NCBI GenBank assembly: GCA_965649825.1
Contig: OZ287710.1
Span: 248,001-312,000, forward strand
Source: Penicillus capitatus
Lineage: Eukaryota; Chlorophyta
DNA: 64,000 nucleotides
Direction: 5' to 3'
Shown here: positions 46,101-56,530 of the stretch, in pieces
Position numbering within the stretch: position 1 is the stretch's first letter
Layout of the letters: the number at the start of each line of letters is the position of its first letter
The notes under the pieces: generated by a model
The model's database searches: none
What the model saw: the letters and a program-made list of their open reading frames with translations, nothing else
What the model was told of the DNA's origin: nothing
Translations under genes and position numbers: made by a program

Positions 46101-47031
46101 GCTGAATCCTGAAGCCCCATCCATCGATCGCACTGCCGAAAGCAACATTGCCTTTGATAGGACTAAATGCATCAGCTTCACGGAGTCCCCAATTTCCTTC
46201 CAGCACATCCGTCGACTGTTCGTTTGCTGCATCTTTTGCCTCTTCATGCGCAAGAACGGCATTGGCTTCTGTTAAGTACTGTTCCGATTCGAAGGTGCTC
46301 ATAATCAAATTGACATCGCTCACAATCTGCTTGAGACGTATGTATGTCTCCGTTGGTGTCATCTTGAGCGACACAATGAGTCGGTCAATCTTGTTGATGA
46401 CAAGACAGGGATGAACCTAATCCATAAGCCACAGCGCAATGACTGAACGAGGCCTGTGTGTTGTGACACACTTTTTCATCCCACGCTTGTCTCAGGACCG
46501 CATGGGTTTGGATACAGACACCTTCGACGGCATCCACAATCACCAGACAACCGTCGGTTAACCGGGCAGCCGTAGATACTTCGCTGCAGAAGTCCACGTG
46601 TCCCGGAGAATCGATGAGATTAATCAAGAACCCTTTCTCTACGGTCTTATCTGCCCCTTGGTCATCCTCATGCACACATCCCGTCTGACAAAGTGTGATC
46701 CGATGACTGGTCACACTTTTTGCGGTGCTGGATAGACGAGAGAGATGGAACTGGATTTCATAGTGATGCCGCGGATTTGTTCGTCTTCTCGTGAATCGAG
46801 GTAACGCAGCTCTCCCACGAGTTTTGGATGGATGAGGCCATTGGAAGCGATGAGGTTGTCTGATAGAGTGGTTTTGCCATGGTCCACATGGGCCAAGACA
46901 CTGATGTTGCGAATGCGTTCCTGTAAGAGTGTCGTGCAGAAAGAGGTCGAGAGTGCATTGAACACACTTGGCGTCTTTGGAGGCGGCGCAGCACTTCGGT
47001 GGGCACCTGCATCGTTTCCCAAGATGTCCAT
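43119..47031 (-). CDS. EFL1: EFL1, elongation factor-like GTPase 1
   Basis: Many short introns (for example 50, 55, 54 and 39 nt in the 5' half) interrupt an EF-2-like GTPase that evicts eIF6 from pre-60S subunits together with SBDS. The G domain has [28 protein letters not shown] and NKIDRL. Then come [13 protein letters not shown], the EFL1 insertion region, [60 protein letters not shown] and domain V ending [12 protein letters not shown] and [10 protein letters not shown]. Ends and order are secure; I did not fix every exon border. Confidence 0.92.
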
Positions 47032-47190
47032 TAATTCTCGACGCTTCAGTCATTTAATGAAACAATCGTATAGACGTCGCTTCGCTGAAAGGCAGGACGA
47101 ACGTCGCAACTGTGTGTCGCATTCTGTTTTGCTGTCGGCGATGTCGCTGGCGACCCATGGCGCGACAGCGGAAGCGCACGGATCGCATTG

Positions 47191-47764
47191 TTAAGTCCAT
47201 CGCTGTCTGAACAATGCGCAAGGCATGCGTCGTCCTCGCGGTCGTTCATTGAACACATAGCTTCCCCGTGCTTCCGAAAGCAACGTTTCATGATACACTT
47301 TGAGTCTGAAACATGATGTGGTCCGCTTGTTTGTCTCATGTTGTTTCTTGTAAGCTCCCTCAAAAATGTTCCCAGTTGTCCGATCAAGCGACGGGGTCCT
47401 TGTCCATTCCGGATGCAATGGATCTCTTCGTCTTTCTGGCTCTCAGTACAACACCAAGTCTGTAGGGTACATTTCGAATCTCCTTTTGTCTTTCTCTTCG
47501 TGAAAACGCATAGTCCTCTCGCGCGATGGACATCGCAAATGCAAGATCTTCGCCTAAAGACAGGGTGAGTGGGCAGATGCAATTCCCCTGTCCATACACG
47601 AGTGGGTGGACCTTGCTGCGCGTTGCGCCTCATACAGTCGTCATACGACGACAACGCCATCTCCGTAGTACACGCATTCTTCGCCTCCTCTTGCGTCACA
47701 CTGGAAACGTGACTCTTAGGACAGAGTTCGCTACAAGCGACGTGAACAGAAACGCCAAGTACAT
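47191..47764 (-). CDS. hypothetical, possibly secreted protein
   Basis: ATG at 47764 opens a signal-peptide-like MYLAFLFTSL. Removing GT-AG segments of 34 and 44 nt joins it to CDARGGEECVYYGDG and VHPLVYGQGNCICPLTLSLG, then a charged region DYAFSRRERQKEIR. A last block (KVYHETLLSEARGSYVFNE) ends at a stop at 47191. The internal splice near 47470 is unresolved. An overlapping 268-codon ORF in another frame is an alternative. No family recognised. Confidence 0.35.
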
Positions 47765-48008
47765 AGAGCGACGACGTCCCACTCGGTCTCGTGTTACGTA
47801 AAGTGCCAAGGCCGATCCGACGCAGCGGTCCGTTAGCGTCCTTGCAACACAACGCTACACGGAAGAGACGGTTTATACAACGGTCACATCATATGCTAGA
47901 ATGCAGAGGATTCTAGGCAGACACTCTTGACGAATACGCATCGCCGACACCTGAACGATTTCGACGCGATCTCCGTGGCGCGGTGTTTTTGTCAAAGGCG
48001 CATTTTCA

Positions 48009-48290
48009 ATGAACGAGACCCAATCGCATCAGCATCTCTCTCTAGCTCACCACCTCTGCATCTATAACAGTGATGCCATGTACCACGGAATGCCGATGTA
48101 CAAACAGAGCGGCACATTCAAACATGACCCCGCCGAAAAACGCCTCGTCCGTCCAGAGAAGAAAGACCGTCTCCAGGATCCAGAAATGGGCGTCCTGCGT
48201 GAGCCGTCATCCCAATTTGCATCCCAGTACTGTGCCGCGTGCGTGAAGAGGGTCAGAGATGTCCAGCAACGAATCTCGATGTCATCATGA
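48009..48290 (+). CDS. hypothetical small protein
   Basis: A 93-residue open frame, His/Met/Tyr rich at first (MYHGMPMYKQSGTFKH), then charged (KRLVRPEKKDRLQDPEMG), then CAACVKRV. It starts a few bases after a T-rich run and has no signal or membrane segment. I recognise no family; it may be an exon of a longer gene. Confidence 0.4.
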   Translation: MNETQSHQHLSLAHHLCIYNSDAMYHGMPMYKQSGTFKHDPAEKRLVRPEKKDRLQDPEMGVLREPSSQFASQYCAACVKRVRDVQQRISMSS

Positions 48291-48428
48291 CTTCGAAGAT
48301 GTCCATCATTCGCCATCGACGCCGTCTCGTGCGTAGGCATGTCGCCGATGAGCCATGCACGTACCTACCCACATCCTTTCTTTCTCCCTCCTTCCTGTTT
48401 CTTCACTTATCCTTTCATTCATCGAAAG

Positions 48429-49714
48429 ATGGCGTCTGAAAAAAGCAAAACACCAGTGAAGAAAAAACGTATCGCGCCGCAGAAAGAAGCTCCATTGCCC
48501 GTCGTGGCGTCCCTCCCTGAAGACATCATCGCTGCGAGCTTCCACGACGATCACAACAACGCAACGACCTCGACGGCGGGAGGGGCGCAACACGGCATTT
48601 CTATAAACATTCGCCAAACGCCGATGGTCAACATACATTCCGTAAACCCCTTCTTCCATGTGCATCTCCTTCGACCACGTCCCACGTTGAGCAGATACTC
48701 AAAGAACGTGGATGGACCTGGCGTGAAGCTCCCTCGAAAGATACCGAAGTCTCGTGCGCTTGTTCGATGGTCTGCATGACGTGTGTACGTACAGAGTCCG
48801 CAGAATGCTGGAGGGGGGCTTCGGACACAAGTCGATGTCGTCAAACGCGTCCTGGAACGCCAGACACGTCTCTTCCAGGTTCGTGCCACTCGACAGCGAT
48901 CCGTGGGGTCTTAATGAGAACGCGTTCATTCTATTGTAGGTCCGTGATGCATTGTCGGCATCGGAGTCAGAGATTTCGGACAGTGGAGAAGACGAAGAGA
49001 GCGACGTGCCGTCGGAAATGGAGGCGACAGACGACGATGATTCCATGAGTGGCGGCGGCAGTGGCGGCGGCAGTGGCGGCGGACCATCTTCCCCCAAAGA
49101 ACCGATCGTCGATCCAGTAACACAGGTCTGTACTGAGCAACCGTCCGTCGGGTGGGTAAAGAGAGATGCTTTAGGCAGAGACGGAGGCCAAGGGCGAAGA
49201 GGCGTTGGAAGAGGCTTTGGATGAGGAACAGGAAGAGGAATGGGGATTGAAAAACATAGGCGATTACGATCTGGAAGACGATTTTATTGACGACAGCGAA
49301 GTGCTGCACTATCTTGATAACATCACAAAGAGGACGAAGTTCTCGGGGTTCTATATCCATAAAGTGTGGCACATGACAGTGGTGATGTGACGTGTGGATG
49401 TGTGATGTGGACAGGGTCCACTGAAAACGTTTGATGCATCTGCCGAGCAGAAGCCGACACGTGGACACGCAAAGAAACCAAAGGGAGAGGGCAAAAGCAA
49501 AAACGAGGAGACACAGCCGCCGAATACTCAGGCCAAACAGAAAACGGCTGCCACAAAGGCAAGAGATGGTCTTTTTGATCTGTGCACGCGTGATCTGCTG
49601 TTCTGCATTGACTAGACGAAGAAGGTGCTGCAGAAACGTCCACTGCCCCGTGTCGAAAAGAGCGATGCTGCACCAGAAGAGCCAGCTGTTTCTGCGACTG
49701 CTGCAGAGAAGTAG
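48429..49714 (+). CDS. Ubinuclein/HPC2-like subunit of the HIRA histone chaperone
   Basis: Seven exons (48429-48626, 48695-48748, 48804-48878, 48940-49125, 49175-49363, 49415-49558, 49616-49714) sum to 314 residues. The Hpc2-related domain GDYDLEDDFIDDSEVLHYLD is diagnostic for UBN/HPC2, which binds HIRA/Asf1-H3.3 for replication-independent nucleosome assembly. Around it are a basic N-terminus, ILKERGWTWREAP, an acidic region, a Gly-Ser run (49052-49081) and a Lys-rich tail. The last intron (49559-49615) has a GC donor (GCAAGA). Confidence 0.82.
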
Positions 49715-50260
49715 ATCTTCTAGGGTCATTCTGTATCAATAAGGACGCGTCCTTCTGCCTTTGTGGAGCAGAGGAGAAACCTGTACAGTTCCGTCGTTTG
49801 TTTGTGGAGATGATACTGCACAGATATAGTACATATGTAAAATTAGTTACAAGGCAGCGTGCACAAGGGTTTACCAAAATCAGTGTCAATGTCAACCAAA
49901 TGCATCGCAGAATCGATTGCGTGTGTCAAACAGAAGGCCCATCCGCAACAACCGTCAAGAAGAAAACTCTTGTGCACTGCTCCAAAAAGACCAACATCCA
50001 GTTACGTCCTCACATTCATCATTTTATTTCCATCAAGGCGAGGTCGGTCATCATTTATTGCCGTCAATACCAGGGTCAAATCAAACAGATGTGCATCGGA
50101 AGTCATTGAGGTCTTGGTTGTCTTTGTGCGAAAATCATTGTTTCTTGATGAAATCACAGAAATCAAAAGTCCTTAACCGTTTCATCTCCACAGGTCTCCT
50201 CCTCCACGTATACATTGTTCACGCTTCGTTGAGATCTGAACAACGGCGAAAATGGCCAGA
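49715..50260. other. intergenic, nothing recognised
   Basis: About 545 bp between convergent 3' ends, A+T-richer, with ORFs up to about 100 codons in overlapping frames and none recognisable. Confidence 0.5.
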
Positions 50261-51250
50261 TCAATTCGGGAGGGTAATAGAGATGAAGGATGGTGTACCT
50301 TCATCCGCGGCTGGTGCAATGGTGGACATCATAGGCTCAAAGAGAGCGGTCATGTCACTTTCCTGTTCGAATGGGCAGTTAATGGCATTTGCCAAACAGA
50401 AACTCTCCTCGTAGCAGTAAGCACAGGGCCACCAATTCACATTTGGCTCGAGCACAGACAATTCATCGCCTCTGTAGCCAAAGATGGTCTACAAACACAC
50501 AAACATCCATTCAGCCATCCTGCCATGTACGACTGGCAGCGCACAATATCTGGATCCGAGGCAATGATGCGTTTCATCTCTTCTGTGTCTTCAAAGACGG
50601 CGGTCTGTCGGGCGTTAATAAAGTCCAAAATGATCGGCGTGTGGCAGTTCGGGACTCCCTGATCATCGAAGACAGCTGGGTCTTCAACGGTGCACACCCG
50701 ATCGAGAAATGCTAAAGGAGAGCATGCGTTTCGAACAGTCTCATGAATATACAAGAGGTCTTACGCTCTCCATAGCTGGCAAAGTTGTAGACATCTGAGA
50801 GTCTCGAGGCAAGGGATGGATCCAATGCGGCCATCGCAATGCCTTTCATCACGACAACGTCGGCATCGTTGACACGCTCATCGGTTGTTTGTAGAGCACG
50901 TTCTCGCAGCTCAGGGGGAAATCTCAAACCCAGTCCCAACGCACGCGAATCGTTGTAGTTCGTCAGCAGCCATGCCACATTCTCGGCGCTGCCAGAGAGA
51001 ACGGAGAGCTGCATGGCAAGCGTCAGATTGAGGGGATCGGCATTGTAGCCCGAAGGAAATGGAGCAACGGAGAGCAGAGTATCGTAGGCTTCATTGGTTA
51101 CGGCATTGAAGAGCGTCTCCCGCGTCACCGTCGAGTCTCGATGGAGCAGCACTGCACAGAATTCTTTGAACGGATAGATGACGGACTCTGTTAAAACGCA
51201 CCGCGACATGAGGCAAAGGATGAGAGCATCAAGAGAAGAAGCGGCAGCAT
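50261..51250 (-). CDS. secreted protein family, member A (novel)
   Basis: Four exons (51250-51202, 51151-50765, 50711-50497, 50446-50261) sum to 278 residues. Exon 1 encodes a signal peptide (MLPLLLLMLSSFASC) and ends in a phase-1 intron. Exon 2 carries the family core: a helical start, LGLRFPPELRE, then the motif D-A-D-V-V-V-M-K-G-I-A and LSDVYNFASYG, again ending in phase 1. Exon 3 has CTVEDPAVFDDQG and several Cys. Exon 4 has C-x2-C-Y-E-x2-F-C-x6-C. I know no described family. Two relatives lie upstream on the same strand. Confidence 0.75.
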
Positions 51251-51764
51251 TCTTCGTGTCCTGTGGCGACGAGGAGAGCAGCAGTCGGAGAGTAGTCGTG
51301 CAAACAGTCTATGAAGGCCTCGGATAATAGCTTTAGTGGATCTGCCAGATGCCGCCCACGGCCGCCGCCAACCGTCATCGAATGGCCGTTGATTCTGCAA
51401 ATCAGTCAGAAGGATTCAGCGGTATCCGCTGCAGTGTTTTTTGAATCTAACATGAAATGTTGTTTTCCACAGACAGATCGCCTAGAATAGGATCATAAGG
51501 ATTAATACACAAACACAATATGTACAATAATCATCTATCTTAATTATTAATGCACCGATCCGAGATCGCAGCAGCATTGAACATCGAAGACAAGGATAGT
51601 CCTTATTTCGGTCGGCACCAATGCACGTGTTTATTGCAGAATTTCTTTTTCCAGCAGTGAGCGCACAAAAATGTCGCCGCTGGTTGTCCAATGACCAACA
51701 AAGAACGCGTACTGCTTTCTTCCGGCTGGTATACACAGCAGAGTCGTGAGTGAGATAGAGGGCG
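51251..51764. other. spacer between array members A and B
   Basis: About 515 bp with no recognisable gene; it should contain the promoter of member A and the 3' UTR of member B. Confidence 0.5.
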
Positions 51765-52821
51765 TCATTTGAAGCGTCTTGCCTGTGGACGGCCTTCCAC
51801 AATTTGTGTCATGAGTTCGAGATCACTGAAATCTTTTCTCAACCGTTTGCGTATGCGATGCATCTCTTCCTCTGTGAAGCAGTTTGGTATGTCCGAGAAA
51901 TCATCTTCTGCAACGGTAGACGCTTCGGCCTCCACTTCGAATTCGAACTCGAAATCGTCGCCATTGTAAGAACCTTCCCAGTGCTAAGCACACCACGTCC
52001 TGTCACATCAACGGAGCATGTGCGAATGGTATCCTTGCTTTTGTCTTGATTTCTGGGTCGGCATGAATTGTGAAAGTCCCCGACGAGTTTGTGATTCGTT
52101 TGAAGGAGGTCTTGATCACCGTTTTGTTTTTTGAGATGGTGCCAAGAGATTTGGATTCTTCGGGGCAAAGATTATTGTCAAAATCTAAACCGTAATGTGT
52201 TCGTGCGTTTGCTGCGCACGGCAATAGAGACAGACGTACCGATTCCGTAGATAGCCCCAACAAAAATTTCTGTCAGCTTGTCAGACATGTCGTGTTCAAC
52301 AGCTGCCAAGGCCATTCCTTTTAAGGCCACAACATCTGGATCTGCGTCGCGGACGTTCGTTTTGATGAGGTATTTATTCTTGAGCGATTCGGGAACAGTA
52401 AATCCAAGGGCTAGATTTGGAATATCATCGATATCCCTCAGCAGTCTCGATAGTTCCTCAGTCTCGGCGTTCAAAATGGCATCCCTGACTCTCTCTGTCA
52501 CATTCCTTTCCTCCACCGGAGGTGGCGATGACGGATTCGTCTCGCTGATGACGACTGTCGAAGGTGACGACCGCGTCTTTGTGTAGGTAACGGAGGTTGT
52601 GCTTGACGCCGTGGCAGTGGCTGTCGCCGATGCCGAGGAGGAATGCGTGACCGTCCGCGTCTCCGTCACGAAACCTTCGTCCGTGTTCTTATCCTCGCCA
52701 AACACACCTAGAGCGAATCTCTATCATAGCTGCAGAAATGGACACGGGACGCACCCTGCGGTGATTGAAGGCAGACGAGAAAAGTCGCCAAACGCAAAAG
52801 AGCGAGGAGTGAGAACCGCAT
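51765..52821 (-). CDS. secreted protein family, member B (novel)
   Basis: Four exons (52821-52755, 52707-52240, 52184-52039, 51983-51765) sum to 299 residues. The signal peptide MRFSLLALLRLATFLVC is followed by a phase-1 intron. Exon 2 begins with a Thr/Ser/Ala-rich stretch (possible O-glycosylation), then the core with RVRDAILNAETEELSRLL, LALGFTVPESL, D-P-D-V-V-A-L-K-G-M-A and LTEIFVGAIYG, ending in phase 1. The tail is Asn/Lys rich, then acidic (DDFEFEFEVEAEAS), then basic. It lacks the Cys signature of A and C. Intron 3 (51984-52038) has a GC donor. Confidence 0.75.
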
Positions 52822-53298
52822 GTTTTCAATCTCGCGACCAAGGTCGTGTATGTTGATGCACTCGGACGAACTTTCTAACTTCTGACTGACCGAGTGAGGT
52901 ACGCTGAAGTCTATGTTTCTTCTCAGTTCTTATCCGACAAATGCGTAACGGCGATTTCGAAGGTGTTAACCGTCAAGAGCATGTTGACTACCATCAGTTT
53001 GTTATGTATTGGAATTGTACATCGCTAGGATTCACGGGACGAGGCCGTTTAGCTGTCTAGCAGACGACATGCAATCCGTCTACCCGACAATGCCAACATC
53101 ACAACCAAACCACGAAGAAAGAATTATTGCAACATTCGGGGCAAAGAGGCCCCGACTTCGGTCTCGTGGAAAAAATGCACATCACATCTTATCAAGCGTG
53201 TCGAAACTGAGAGGAAACGAGAATGTCATCGGAAAGTTGACAGACAGAAACTCAAAATGCAGAGAGGCGGCGGTGCGGCAGGTTAATGGATCACGTGT
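52822..53298. other. spacer between array members B and C
   Basis: About 475 bp, no supported gene. A plus ORF at 53009-53302 needs a TTG start and resembles nothing. Confidence 0.5.
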
Positions 53299-54007
53299 TT
53301 AGCACCACGGTGCATTCTTCACGCAGAACTTCTTCTCGAAACAGATGCTGCATAGAGAGCAGTCTGCAGGCTCTCCTTTAGCGGCAAGTCTGCGTCGACC
53401 ACCATTGCCGGCTTCTTCTTCTTCTTCGAAAATCTCTTGGGGATCGGCGTCCAAAATGGCTTGCATCTCTGTTGCATTGCTGAAAGATTCAAAAAGTCCC
53501 TTGAATGTGGAGGCCGGGTCCGCAACGAAGCCCGGCCCTGAGGAACATATGTTAGCACGAGGACACGGAAGACATGGGCAGTACCTTGGAGGACTAAGAC
53601 AGCTGTGAAGACCTTCGCCAAGGCATCTGGGTCGCCGTTTCCGAAGAGAATCGCATCCGCAAATCCGCGAATGGCATTGACATCGGGATCACCGAATCGC
53701 GTGGGAGTCACGCGCGTGAAAAGCGCCTCTTGTTCGGGTTCGTAGCGGAATCCACGAGCCACCGTGGTGATATTGGTGACGTTGCTGAGAATCGACTGCA
53801 ACGCGAATGCATTGCCGGCGAGGATGTGTTCACGAATTCTCAGAACGAACTGTTCTTCCGCTTCTTCCTCTGGTGTCAGTGTTGCCTCTGTAACAAGACG
53901 CTTGCCCATCGAGACTGCCATAGCAGAAAGAAACGCTCACGTGTGTAGCAACTGCAGACGAGTACTGAGCATATCGCAACAAAAAGGAAACTCTTCGACG
54001 AAGACAT
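53299..54007 (-). CDS. secreted protein family, member C (novel)
   Basis: Three exons (54007-53941, 53887-53585, 53537-53299; introns 53 and 47 nt, both phase 1) sum to 202 residues. The signal peptide is MSSSKSFLFVAICSVLVCSC. The core has FVLRIREHILAGNAFALQSI, ARGFRYEPEQEAL, then D-P-D-V-N-A-I-R-G-F-A and DALAKVFTAVL. The C-terminal exon has an acidic segment and C-x2-C-F-E-x2-F-C-x6-C, shared with member A. No known family. An open frame starting at 53921 hides the true spliced start. Confidence 0.75.
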
Positions 54008-54137
54008 CTAGTAAAGGACAACGAGAACGTCGATGGTCGATAAACGAAATAGGCTTGGTCACAACGACAAGAGCTTTCTGAACTTGGCCAACGAGATGTC
54101 ACGTTTAAAGGATCGACGGTTTAGTCAGAGCGCCGCA

Positions 54138-56114
54138 TTAGCTGCTAATGACGCCTTCAAAAAGCCGCAATTCGTGATCGTCCATTTCGCCTTCCTTGGT
54201 CCACATATTTCTCCATGGACCGCCGGGCAGCTGAAAAGGCGCAGAGCAAGCGTACAACATCGAAAGCATAGAACATTCGGCACGTTGCTGTCGCTTTGCC
54301 ATATTCAATGCATCAAGCGTCGATGCGAGACACTCCTGTTCTTACACGCCAAGCGACACGTGTTCTTACAGAGGAGGATTCGGATGGTGAGGAGGACTCA
54401 CGCGAACTTCATCCAGACGAGCGCTCATCTGCTCAAAAGCATTGTGGATTGCCTGATTTGCCCAAGGACGAGACACAAATTCTCTCAAGGTGTTAATCGA
54501 CTGTGGCGTCTGCCCCTTGAATTGGGCAAAGTCATCTTCCAGGTCAGACACCTGCTCTTTATATCTCTCCGAGTCGTCCGACAGCTTCTCCAAGCAGCTC
54601 TCCAGCTTTTCAGTCACGAGCTTCATATACTCGTATCTTTGGTAAGCTTTTTTGAGAGGATCAAAGTCAGGCGACTCGATTTCGGACAATGCCTGACCGG
54701 CTTCGTTTTCATTCGAGCTGTCATCTGCAGTGGCGGAATGCGAAGACGGGAGGGTTTCGACCGAACTCTTGTTGAAGAAACTGGAACGGAAGATCGATGC
54801 CGAGGTGCGATGTCCGTGCTGAAAGACAGCAATCGATGCATCCAAGTCGTGGAAGCTGCCCAGAAACTGCGTCGAGTGTTTGAACTTCCACACTTCGCAG
54901 TTTTCCATCTCGGATCCCGATGCATCGCCGAACAGCGCACAGGCAAGCCACCCAAAACGCAATCTGAGGACGTCGGAGCCACATTGGCAGTACATGAGCT
55001 CCGGATGACGCGTATCTTGCCACAGCTGCACTTTTGTCTTCTTTTTGGATTTCTTCTGCAGCTCGACCACCTCGACCAAGTGCAGCTTCGCCGTCGTTTC
55101 CTTGAGTGTACAGATTCGGGCACCCATGGATGTGATCATCGCATCCGAAGCCGGCACGATTTCGGGCGTGATATCTTCAATCAGGGCATGGCTATAGAGC
55201 ACGCCGTATGCTGTCCCTATCGTCAGCGTGGTGCATCTCTTCTCATACGAAGCGGATGAAAGACAGACGGCTTGATCACACTCCGTCTGTGCAAAATCTG
55301 TTTCCCATTCCGACAATAATCCGTTATTGATGGGACCCTGCATCGCCGGGACGTGCTGTACCTCAAACTCTGAACCCCGACTCACACATTCCGTCAACAG
55401 GTCCTTCAGGGTATCCTTCGAGATGGTACACCGTCCGGCGGCTTTCAGAATATGCTCTTCCAGTTTTAGCCCCATCGGAAAAACTGGACACAGTACGAAG
55501 AGGCCTCCATCTTCGTACAGTACGAAAATGCTGAACAGTCCCCAAGGAAGTGAAGGGGCAAATCCGATATCGACCGGAAAGGCATGTCGTGTATCGGAGA
55601 TTCCCAGCGGCGCAATGTCGTAGCGCCTGAGGCGATAAACGCGTTCAGGAAACAGCGGCTTTTCGGTGTCATACAGCTCCAGCGTCGCATCGGCCTTCAG
55701 AACGCATAGGGTCTCGGTCTCTCCGGGAAACAGACGTACGCATTGCACGTCAACATCTTCCAGCTTGATGGGTTGATAGAAGGGCACCTCGAATGCCTCT
55801 TTGTCATCGCCGTAGCGTCGGGTGTCAAGTCGAATGACGCCGAACGCTGATGGCTCTTCGCCTTTGAGCAGCAGTGAACGTCCGCTGTCGGAAACGGACA
55901 CGTCCGCGATGGAGAACGGCGGCGAGGGTGTCGGTTGAAAGAGCACTTCGACATCGCAGTCGTCGAAGTCTCCCGCTCGTTGATGCTCCACCGCAAACTT
56001 CCGAACCGAACTGCGACGAAAGCGACCGATTCGACCGTCGACTCCGACGCCATAAACGACGCCGTTTGCAGCACAGCAAAGACGATGCGGACCTGAGGAG
56101 GACACTCGCTGCAT
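54138..56114 (-). CDS. NUP88: Nucleoporin NUP88
   Basis: Two exons (56114-54402 and 54335-54138; intron 66 nt) encode 636 residues. The N-terminal two thirds form a WD-type beta-propeller (NGVVYGVGVDGRIGRF, LFSIFVLYEDGGLFVLCPVF near residue 220). The C-terminal third is helical and coiled coil (YQRYEYMKLVTEKLESCLEK, then KEQVSDLEDDFAQFK). NUP88 anchors NUP214/NUP62 on the cytoplasmic face of the pore; plant MOS7 is the orthologue. Identity rests on domain order and the L.VLY.DG.L motif. The antisense strand carries a 408-codon spurious ORF. Confidence 0.8.
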
Positions 56115-56530
56115 CCCGTTTCAAATGTAATGTTTTCATTCGACGTTTCTATTTCGTATATGCAGGATCCTTTGCCAGCGAAACGTCAATGCTCATCTTC
56201 TATCCCTGTAAGGAGTCGTCGATCGGATGCGAGGCGCCGTTGTGGGGAAGGAGTATTGCTTGACTGGTGTCTTTCTTTTTTTCTGCGATCTCTGGTACCG
56301 CCGAATGCACCGTGGATGCTCATCATTGCTTCATTACTTACTTCTATTTGCTTTGCCCATTCGTCGATACGCGCACGGACGAACGAACGAGAGACAGAGT
56401 ACGCACGCACGTACACAATCACGTCACTGTCTGCCTCTGTGCTGGCTAAGAAGGAACCTGTTCGTAGGCATTCACAAACTGTTCGGCTGAATTGCGTGCC
56501 TTTCCGTTTTGGACGCTCCTCCAAAGAAAC
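56115..56530. other. divergent promoter region
   Basis: Lies between NUP88 and the ANKRD13-type gene starts; repeated CGNACG/CGCACG words near 56,372-56,420, but no feature I can name. Confidence 0.5.

Noticed and set aside
47046-47852. 268-codon minus frame upstream of EFL1
   Set aside because: Cys/Arg/His-rich without any motif; a spliced model in other frames with a signal-like start is more protein-like, though neither is secure.
53009-53302. 97-codon plus ORF in the array spacer
   Set aside because: Needs a TTG start, no similarity, and lies between two minus-strand genes.
53830-54102. ORF start at 53921 or 54102 for array member C
   Set aside because: A 53-nt intron (53888-53940) joins a clear signal peptide exon at 54007 to the core exon, exactly as in members A and B.
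54033-55259. 408-codon open frame on the plus strand
   Set aside because: Antisense to the conserved NUP88 coding region; His/Arg/Phe-rich composition typical of a frame shadow, no recognisable domain.
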